Origin: Caldilineae bacterium
GTDB taxonomy: Bacteria; Chloroflexota; Anaerolineae; J102
Assembly: GCA_011176555.1 (NCBI GenBank)
Contig: DUEF01000399.1
Span: forward strand, 1-10,890
Length of the DNA: 10,890 nucleotides
Reading direction: 5' to 3'
Shown: in pieces, positions 1-5,346 of the stretch
Layout: each line of letters begins with the position of its first letter
Numbering within the stretch: position 1 is the first letter of the stretch
The notes under the pieces: generated by a model
Told to the model about the DNA's origin: nothing
Database searches by the model: none
Seen by the model: only the letters and a program-made list of their open reading frames with translations
Translations under genes and position numbers: made by a program

Positions 1-181
1 CCGGCTCCCCACCAGCATCCTCAGCGACAACCTCTTCTGTGGCCGCGCGTTCAGTCGTTTCAACCGCCTCCTCCTCGAAGACGATGGCAATGTCCGCTTC
101 TGGCGTCTCCGCCTGCATGACGACCTCTTCCACGAGCGTATCGGTTTCGACTTGGGTGTTTTGACCGTTCTGTTTCATCAT
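1..181 (-). CDS. N-terminus of an unidentified protein with a very acidic start (partial, runs off the left edge)
   Basis: An open minus-strand frame begins with two consecutive ATG codons (181 and 178) and stays open for 60 codons to the window edge. A GAGGA ribosome binding site lies 7 bases before the first ATG. The visible part is hydrophilic, has no signal peptide or membrane helix, and is strongly acidic, with glutamate runs (VEEVV, FEEEAVE, TEEVVAED). This looks like a disordered N-terminal extension rather than a folded domain. It starts 20 bases after the stop of the epimerase-like gene on the same strand, so the two are probably co-transcribed. In mycobacteria a related epimerase-like gene (galE2, Rv0501) is followed by a PlsC-like acyltransferase gene (Rv0502). 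A similar acyltransferase could follow here, but nothing visible in the sequence shows that. Confidence 0.7.
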   Translation of the reverse strand, partial: MMKQNGQNTQVETDTLVEEVVMQAETPEADIAIVFEEEAVETTERAATEEVVAEDAGGEP

Positions 182-201
182 CTTTGCATCCTCGGTTCTG
201 G

Positions 202-1266
202 TCAAGCGCCGCGTAGGCTGGCTATGGCTGACTGAGTGCGTTGCGTCGTTTCCTGCACGATCTGTCCCCCCTTCTGGGCATCATGCCACCTATCCTGAGC
301 GAAACGGTAAGGGCGATTGGTCTCGTAGCGATGCGCCCGCAGCGCCTCTCCGAATTCACGTACAGTCGATTCCGCATCGTTGAGCGGCTCGAATGCCAAT
401 TCTTCACGCATGCGGTCAGTGCTGACTGTCCACGAATAGCGCAGATATTCCCACGGCAGCGGCGCCACCCCATCCACTTTCTTGCTGAACATCCTGCCCC
501 AGCGAAAACCACTGGCCGCGCAGAAGTGGAACACCGGCGCTGGCGGCGTTTGGGCCAACGCCAGCACCTTCAAGAGCGGTATGGAAGGCGCGGCGGCGAT
601 GTTGTAGACGCCGTTGTAATCATTCAAAATGCAATGTCCCAGGGCTCGTAAGACATCGTCGCGATGGATGACCTGTAGCATGGGGTCGTAGCCGAGCAGG
701 GTGGGAGCGACAGGCAAAGCCAGGTAACGGGCCAACGGTGACGGGTAACCGCCGCCCAAGATGTTGGCGAAACGCAAGGTGGTGATCACCATATCGGGCT
801 GTTGACGACGAAAGCCATTGATAAACGTTTCGACTTCCCGCAATTCCCGTACGTAGGCATAGACAGGCCGCCCCTTAAAATCGCTCTCCTCGCTGACAAA
901 GAGGGGGCTACCGGGATCAGCACCGTAGACGACCGTACTGGAAGGAAACACCACTTTACGCACGCCGGCCATGGCCGCCGCCCCCAACAAGCGCATGGTC
1001 CCCAACACATTGCTATCGAAAACTTGCTCGGTGCGACGCTGCCGCCAGCGGAAAGCGCAATGCAGGATGGTGTCGACCTTTTCGGATTTGAACAACTCCG
1101 GTAAAAGCGGATTGCGGATGTCCGCCTCGACGAATTCGACGCCCGGGAGGGGCTGGGTCATCGGTTTTACGTCGATGCCGAGCACCCGCACGCCAAATTG
1201 ATTGGCCAATTGAGCCATACGCCGTCCCAGCGGGCTGAAAAGGCCGGTGAGGGCGAGTGTTTTCAT
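202..1266 (-). CDS. Atypical NAD-dependent epimerase/dehydratase (extended SDR family)
   Basis: This 354-residue protein has the extended short-chain dehydrogenase fold, predicted cytosolic. The N-terminal Rossmann strand ends in TGLFSPLG (residues 7-14), where the usual central glycine of TGxxGxxG is missing. An acidic residue, D32 in GIDVKP, suits NAD binding. VEADIRN (46-52) and the SSTVVYG segment (109-115) are typical, and VIHRDDVLRAL (199-209) is the C-terminal substrate-domain signature. The catalytic YxxxK is replaced by Y136-x-x-x-R140, so classical epimerase chemistry may be altered or lost. I chose ATG 1266 rather than the upstream ATG at 1362 because the protein then begins at the first Rossmann strand, an AGGGA site lies 9 bases upstream, and a strong promoter lies between the two ATGs. 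It leads a probable two-gene operon with the acidic-start gene. Substrate unknown. Confidence 0.88.
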   Translation of the reverse strand: MKTLALTGLFSPLGRRMAQLANQFGVRVLGIDVKPMTQPLPGVEFVEADIRNPLLPELFKSEKVDTILHCAFRWRQRRTEQVFDSNVLGTMRLLGAAAMAGVRKVVFPSSTVVYGADPGSPLFVSEESDFKGRPVYAYVRELREVETFINGFRRQQPDMVITTLRFANILGGGYPSPLARYLALPVAPTLLGYDPMLQVIHRDDVLRALGHCILNDYNGVYNIAAAPSIPLLKVLALAQTPPAPVFHFCAASGFRWGRMFSKKVDGVAPLPWEYLRYSWTVSTDRMREELAFEPLNDAESTVREFGEALRAHRYETNRPYRFAQDRWHDAQKGGQIVQETTQRTQSAIASLRGA

Positions 1267-1275
1267 GGTGGATTT

Positions 1276-1280
1276 TCCCT
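1276..1280 (-). promoter_or_regulatory. Ribosome binding site of the epimerase-like gene
   Basis: AGGGA on the minus strand lies 9 bases before ATG 1266. It decides between this start and the longer frame that opens at 1362. Confidence 0.6.
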
Positions 1281-1326
1281 GTTGTGCGGAATGTAGATCT
1301 TTTGGAATTCTAATGATCGCACCTCG

Positions 1327-1355
1327 ATTATAGGCGCGCTCCCAATCTACGTCAA
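1327..1355 (-). promoter_or_regulatory. Near-consensus sigma-70-type promoter of the epimerase-like operon
   Basis: On the minus strand TTGACG (1355-1350) is followed by a 17-base spacer and an exact TATAAT (1332-1327). Transcription should start near 1320, giving a leader of about 54 bases before ATG 1266. The promoter lies within the codons of the longer open frame from 1362, which argues that the extra 32 residues are not translated from this transcript. Confidence 0.75.
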
Positions 1356-1392
1356 AGCGCAAGCAGAAAGCCGGGCGCGGCGGTGGAGCACT

Positions 1393-1647
1393 TCAAGCCA
1401 GTACGTCAAACCGGGGCTGTCGTCCCAAACGCCGCTCCATATCGACCATCAACGGCTCGAAGTAGAGGATATTCGCCTTATCGAATATTGGGATCAGCTC
1501 CGCCAACACGAACTCACCCCAATCATCCACCTTGGTGGCGACCACACCTGTCAAGGATAGATGCTCCACGAGAAAATGGTTGCCGATGGCCGTTTTGGCT
1601 TGGAAGAGCGCAGGAATCCAGGATAGAATAGGGTGACTCGTAAGGTC
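1393..1647 (-). pseudogene. Possible remnant of a decayed gene (C-terminal tail without a start codon)
   Basis: A minus-strand frame is open for 84 codons between a TAA at 1650-1648 and a TGA at 1395-1393. Its codons mostly end in G or C, like the real genes here, and it reads as an ordinary globular protein: TGVVATKVDDWGEF, then IPIFDKANILYFEPLMVDME, ending RFDVLA. There is no ATG upstream of residue 60. The few GTG and TTG codons lack a ribosome binding site. The plus-strand frame over the same bases (1383-1631) is Pro/Arg/Trp-rich and looks like a shadow. I read the minus frame as the surviving 3' end of a gene whose 5' part was lost. A real short gene with a rare start, or chance, remain possible. 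The family is not recognised. Confidence 0.35.
1600..1629 (+). promoter_or_regulatory. Candidate promoter of the opine dehydrogenase-like gene
   Basis: TTGGAA (1600-1605), an 18-base spacer and TAGAAT (1624-1629) resemble a sigma-70-type promoter. It would give a leader of roughly 58 bases before ATG 1694. The -35 element matches only 4 of 6 positions. It overlaps the 5' end of the presumed minus-strand remnant. Confidence 0.4.
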
Positions 1648-1693
1648 TTACCCTTGCCACCGAAAGTGAACCTAAACAGGAGAATACAGCATA

Positions 1694-2863
1694 ATGAATC
1701 CACAAAAGATCACAATCTGCGGGGGAGGCAATGGGGCGCAGGCCCTGACTCCCATCGCGGCAAACAACATCGGCTGTCAGGTCGACATCTATGCGCCTTT
1801 TGGCGATGAGGCGGAGCGCCTACGCACGAACAGCGCCACACATGGCGGACTGGAAACCATCGGCGCGGTGCAGAGCAAAAGCATGCCGCACCGCATCAGC
1901 GCCAATCCCGCCGAGGTGATTCCGGGCAGCGACATGGTGTTTCTGGTGATGCCCGCCTTCGCCCACGAGAGCACCTTGCACCAGATCGCCCCGCACCTGG
2001 ATGCAAACGCCTGGGTAGGCGCACTGCCTGCCCGCGGCGGTTTCGATTACGCGGCCATGTCCGCGCTGGCCGAGCATGGCCGGGAGGATGTGCGGTTATT
2101 CGGGTTGCAAACGCTGCCCTGGGCTTGCCGTATCGACCGCTACGGTCAGGTCGTCAACGTGCTGGGCGTGAAACAGGTTGTGGATGCAGCGACCCGGCCC
2201 CGCGCTCAGATCGAGGAAATCAGCGCCGTGCTAAAAGCGATGCTGGGGTTATCCATCGGCGCGGTTCCCAACTTCCTCGCCCTCACCCTGGCCAATACGG
2301 GACAATTGATCCATCCCGGCATCATGTACGGCCTGTTTGCCAATTGGGATGGCGAGCCGTTTGCGAAGGAGGAAACGCCTCTGTTCTATCACAACCTGAG
2401 CGCTGCGGGTGCTGAGACGTTAGCGGGGTTGGATGATGACATCCAGGCCATCCGTTCGCAACTGGCATCCCCCTATCTCGACCTGACTTCTGTCCACCAC
2501 CTGAAAATCTGGCTCGAACGCTCGTACGCCCACTCGATTCTCGATCCCGCCACCCTGCAATCATCCTTCCTCACCAACCAGGCCTACGCCGGCATCAAGG
2601 CTCCCGTACGCGAAATCTCGCCAGGGCAATTCATCCCCGACTTCCATGCCCGTTACCTAGCCGAGGATGTGCCCTTTGGCCTGGCCGTTAGCCGCGCCAT
2701 CGCTCAATTGGCCGGTGTGGAGACCCCCACGATGGACAAGGTGATCGCCTGGGCCAGTGAGAAGCTGAACAAAGACTATCTCGGTCGGGACATGAACGAA
2801 GCCCGCATCCCGCAGAAATACGGCCTGGAAAACCTGGAGCAACTGCTCGCCGCCTACGCCTGA
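1694..2863 (+). CDS. NAD(P)-dependent opine/octopine dehydrogenase family protein
   Basis: This 389-residue cytosolic enzyme belongs to the family that reductively joins an amino acid to a 2-oxo acid, or runs the reverse reaction. The N-terminal Rossmann domain begins with ITICGGGNGAQA (6-17), the glycine motif typical of opine dehydrogenases, with the usual small helix after it. The C-terminal domain holds TGQLIHPGIMYG (202-213), with H207 as the likely catalytic histidine. It also holds RYLAEDVPFGL (320-330), whose R320 and D325 match the family's conserved arginine and aspartate. The length is normal. The start is supported by AGGAG at 1678-1682. The gene stands alone on the plus strand and converges on the M20 hydrolase gene, with the two frames overlapping by 10 bp. 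The amino-acid and oxo-acid substrates cannot be read from the sequence. Confidence 0.9.
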   Translation: MNPQKITICGGGNGAQALTPIAANNIGCQVDIYAPFGDEAERLRTNSATHGGLETIGAVQSKSMPHRISANPAEVIPGSDMVFLVMPAFAHESTLHQIAPHLDANAWVGALPARGGFDYAAMSALAEHGREDVRLFGLQTLPWACRIDRYGQVVNVLGVKQVVDAATRPRAQIEEISAVLKAMLGLSIGAVPNFLALTLANTGQLIHPGIMYGLFANWDGEPFAKEETPLFYHNLSAAGAETLAGLDDDIQAIRSQLASPYLDLTSVHHLKIWLERSYAHSILDPATLQSSFLTNQAYAGIKAPVREISPGQFIPDFHARYLAEDVPFGLAVSRAIAQLAGVETPTMDKVIAWASEKLNKDYLGRDMNEARIPQKYGLENLEQLLAAYA

Positions 2864-4089
2864 CCTGCCGCCAGCGCCAGAATGGCGTGTAGCAAAACAT
2901 TAGCGCCATTGATGACATCCTCGTCATGCGTCAATTCGCGGGGATTGTGGCTAATGCCAGCGACCGAGGGTGTGAAAATGAGCGCTGTCGGCGTGATCCG
3001 GCTCAGAGAACGGGCGTCGTGTCCGGCGAGACTGGGCAGACGGATATGACTGAGACCCAGTTGCCCTGCAGTCTTCTCCACCACCTGCATCATCCGGCCA
3101 TCCATCTGCGCCGGACTGCTGCGGGCCAGGGGCTCCGCCTCGCATTGCAAACCCAGCGCACCGGCGGTTTTTGCGGCCAGATCGAGCAACGCCGCTTCCA
3201 TCTCATCTAACCGCGCCACCGTGCTGTGCCGGAATTCCAGCGCCAACCGGGCTTCGCCCGGAACGATATTGAAACTGCCGGGCGAGACCTGAATCCGCCC
3301 GCAATTCATCACACCGGGCGAAAAGCTGGCGGCCACCATCTCGCGCGCCTGGCGAATGAATTCGGCAGCGCCCCACAGCGCGTCAGCACGTTGGCTCATG
3401 GGCATGGTTCCGGCATGGGCCGCTTGTCCGATAAATCGCAGCCAGAAGGAGCGAATGCCGACGATGGCGGTGACCACACCGATGTCCACCCCCGCCTTTT
3501 CCAGGCGCGTACCCTGTTCGATGTGGACTTCAATGAATCCGGCCAGCGTATCTGCCGGGCGCTGAGCGGACAGGAAACCGGTTCGGGTCAACCCCAGACG
3601 TTGCAGGCCTGCATCCAATTGTTGCGGGGTCAGTCGTCCCAGCTGCAAATCCTGCAGATCGAGATCCCCCACAAAAGCCCGGCTGCCGAATGTGCCCAGG
3701 GCTGCACCTTCTTCATCGGTGAAAGAGATCGCTTCGAGATGGCAGGGCAGGGCCAGCTTCGCTTCCTGGATCGTTTGCAATGCTTCCAGCGCGCAGAGCA
3801 CCCCCAGACTACCATCAAAGCGGCCGCCGTTGGGCACAGAATCGAGGTGGGAGCCAAAAAGCAGGGTGGGGGCCAGAGGATTGGTCGAGGGCAGGATGGC
3901 GGAGAGGTTGCCAGCGCCGTCGATCTGGAACGCCAGTCCCGCCTCTTCCACCCGAATTTTGAACCACGCCCGCCCAGCCACATCCGCCTCTGAAAAGGCC
4001 GGTCGGGAAACGCCGCCGATTGGCGTCCCACCGATCTGAGCGAGGGATTCAAGGTTCGCCAGCAGACGAGTGGCGTTGATTTTGAGCAC
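2854..4089 (-). CDS. M20-family Zn-dependent amidase (N-carbamoyl-L-amino acid hydrolase / allantoate amidohydrolase type)
   Basis: This 411-residue metallo-amidohydrolase would cleave the carbamoyl or ureido C-N bond of N-carbamoyl amino acids, beta-ureidopropionate, allantoate or ureidoglycolate, releasing ammonia and CO2. Family motifs appear in order. GSHLDSVPNGGRFDG (79-93) carries metal ligands H81 and D92. FTDEEG (123-128) carries the catalytic base and a metal ligand. EVHIEQG (187-193) carries H189. AAHAGTMPM (223-231) is in the dimerisation lid. AGHDARSL (355-362) and AGISHNPRE (377-385) follow, with H381. No key residue is missing. The start is GTG (4089-4087) with AGGGTGA just upstream and an in-frame stop closing off anything longer. 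It lies 14 bases after the small cysteine protein gene and is probably co-transcribed with it. Substrate assignment within the family is not possible by eye. Confidence 0.92.
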   Translation of the reverse strand: MLKINATRLLANLESLAQIGGTPIGGVSRPAFSEADVAGRAWFKIRVEEAGLAFQIDGAGNLSAILPSTNPLAPTLLFGSHLDSVPNGGRFDGSLGVLCALEALQTIQEAKLALPCHLEAISFTDEEGAALGTFGSRAFVGDLDLQDLQLGRLTPQQLDAGLQRLGLTRTGFLSAQRPADTLAGFIEVHIEQGTRLEKAGVDIGVVTAIVGIRSFWLRFIGQAAHAGTMPMSQRADALWGAAEFIRQAREMVAASFSPGVMNCGRIQVSPGSFNIVPGEARLALEFRHSTVARLDEMEAALLDLAAKTAGALGLQCEAEPLARSSPAQMDGRMMQVVEKTAGQLGLSHIRLPSLAGHDARSLSRITPTALIFTPSVAGISHNPRELTHDEDVINGANVLLHAILALAAGQA

Positions 4090-4093
4090 GGAT

Positions 4094-4100
4094 TCACCCT
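4094..4100 (-). promoter_or_regulatory. Ribosome binding site that fixes the GTG start of the M20 hydrolase
   Basis: AGGGTGA on the minus strand ends 4 bases before GTG 4089. An in-frame TAG, whose last two bases open this motif, excludes a longer protein. Confidence 0.55.
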
Positions 4101-4103
4101 ATT

Positions 4104-4442
4104 CTACAAACGGAGTTCTCCCACCCCGCCAAACTCTTGCGAAACAGCCAGCTCGCGCCAACGATCGGCTGCACCCCGTTGCATCAGCGACGGATCGAAG
4201 TCAGATAAAAATTCCCAGCCCTCCAGTTCCAGTCCCTCGATGGTCTCTTCTGTGAGATGAAAACGCAAGGTCTGGCCCTCCATCAGCAGGACGATATTCA
4301 ACATTTCATCATCCCCATCGTCGATGATTTTGACGACGCAGGGACGAGCGGTGTCCAATGGTTTGCGGAAAAATGTAGTCGAGCAACGGGCGCAAATCGC
4401 CAAATCAGCGTTGCAGCGCCCTCTATCCATAAAAATAATCAT
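4104..4442 (-). CDS. Small protein of unknown function with an N-terminal CxxC motif
   Basis: This is a 112-residue soluble protein that I do not recognise. The first 35 residues contain four cysteines (C10, C17, C20, C35), with C17-x-x-C20 spaced like a zinc-ribbon half. The second half is acidic and mixed alpha/beta in character (KIIDDGDDEMLNIVLLMEG, then LTEETIEGLELEGWEFL). It has no signal peptide or membrane helix. ATG 4442 is supported by GGAG 7 bases upstream; a second ATG at 4430 is possible. It ends 14 bases before the start of the M20 hydrolase on the same strand, so the two probably share an mRNA. Its role may relate to that enzyme, but nothing visible proves it. Confidence 0.72.
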   Translation of the reverse strand: MIIFMDRGRCNADLAICARCSTTFFRKPLDTARPCVVKIIDDGDDEMLNIVLLMEGQTLRFHLTEETIEGLELEGWEFLSDFDPSLMQRGAADRWRELAVSQEFGGVGELRL

Positions 4443-4483
4443 CTGACGTCTCCAAAACGAGTCATCAAGGATGTTCTTTCGTT

Positions 4484-4512
4484 AGATTACCCCGCTTGTA
4501 GGCGCTTGTCTA
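4484..4512 (-). promoter_or_regulatory. Candidate promoter of the small-protein/M20 hydrolase operon
   Basis: On the minus strand TAGACA (4512-4507) precedes TAATCT (4489-4484) with a 17-base spacer. Transcription would start near 4477, leaving a leader of about 35 bases. The -35 element is good (5 of 6), but the -10 element is poor. Confidence 0.33.
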
Positions 4513-4580
4513 TGATCTAGAACAGGTTTGGGCGATACTTTTCCTCGTTTTCGGCGCTATACTGGATGTTCACCCCCCAA

Positions 4581-5225
4581 TCAGTGTGCAACCGCGTTGA
4601 TGATGCCCAGAGCGTTCATCCCATCGACCATCAGTTGCACGGCCAGAGCCGCCAACAGCACGCCGAACACCGCTTCGGTGATCGCCAGGCGAGAGGGATC
4701 CAGGTGCTTGGCCAATTTATCCATGTTTCTGAAGACGGCGTAGTCGATCACAGCCATGAGTAAAACGAGGCCGATAACAATGAGCCCCATGAGCAGCGAG
4801 TCGACATCGCCAGAGGCAATCACCAGGGTTGCGATACCCGCCGGATTAAGTAAATAGGGCACAGCTAACGGGTAGACGGCCATCTGCATGGGATCGCGAT
4901 CACTGGCTTTTTCGTGATGATCCGTTTTTCCGGGACTCACTATCATATGCAAGGCCAGCAGCAACAACACGATACCGCCGGCGATGTTCACCGCCCCTGG
5001 CGTGAAGTGCAGCAATCGCATGAGAAACCAACCGAGGACAACCAGGAGCAAGGCCGTTCTCACTGCCGTCTGCACCATGCGATTCGCCACTTTTTTCTGC
5101 GTATCTGCGTCCATCCCCTGGGTCAATTCCAGAAAGGGCACCAGAGCGATCTTGGGACCCATGCCGATGAGTAGTAAGAGGAACAAATCAAAAATCAGAT
5201 AGAAATCGATGTCACCAAGAGTCAT
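4581..5225 (-). CDS. MarC family (UPF0056) integral membrane protein
   Basis: This 214-residue inner-membrane protein has about six helices, at roughly 8-30, 52-70, 78-96, 116-136, 144-164 and 184-205. Family signatures are the GGIVLLLLALHM segment in helix 3 (83-94), VYPLAVPYLLNPAGIATLV (117-135), and LAALAVQLMVDGMNAL near the C-terminus (191-206). The first-helix motif reads GMGPKIALVPFLELT rather than the commoner P-x-G-N/x form. A hydrophilic loop with His and acidic residues (98-113) separates helices 3 and 4. The start is strong, with AGGAGG 9 bases before ATG 5225. MarC proteins were once linked to multiple antibiotic resistance, but that role was not upheld for the E. coli protein and their transport substrate is unknown. 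It is transcribed in the same direction as the upstream helicase gene but 121 bases away, so it is probably a separate unit. Confidence 0.88.
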   Translation of the reverse strand: MTLGDIDFYLIFDLFLLLLIGMGPKIALVPFLELTQGMDADTQKKVANRMVQTAVRTALLLVVLGWFLMRLLHFTPGAVNIAGGIVLLLLALHMIVSPGKTDHHEKASDRDPMQMAVYPLAVPYLLNPAGIATLVIASGDVDSLLMGLIVIGLVLLMAVIDYAVFRNMDKLAKHLDPSRLAITEAVFGVLLAALAVQLMVDGMNALGIINAVAH

Positions 5226-5234
5226 TGTCGGTCG

Positions 5235-5240
5235 CCTCCT
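5235..5240 (-). promoter_or_regulatory. Strong ribosome binding site of the MarC-family gene
   Basis: AGGAGG on the minus strand lies 9 bases before ATG 5225. It is the best Shine-Dalgarno sequence in the window and shows that the host uses the standard anti-SD. Confidence 0.7.
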
Positions 5241-5346
5241 GTTTGATCAGGGCTCTCTGCATTATGTTGAGTGTGATAATGAATCGACGATAGATGCGGC
5301 GTCACTTATCTTACCTGGAATCGTCTGCACGCACCAATAGACCTTT

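Noticed and set aside
1383..1631. Plus-strand 82-codon frame in the gap before the opine dehydrogenase gene
   Set aside because: It is rich in Pro, Arg and Trp with no ribosome binding site. The opposite strand has the more protein-like frame.
3226..3993. Plus-strand 255-codon frame opposite the M20 hydrolase gene
   Set aside because: It is antisense to a gene with complete family motifs, and its own composition shows no domain or hydrophobic pattern.
4463..4572. Repeated GGATGTTC octamer between the small-protein gene and the MarC-family gene
   Set aside because: There are only two copies about 95 bases apart with no further similarity, which is consistent with chance.
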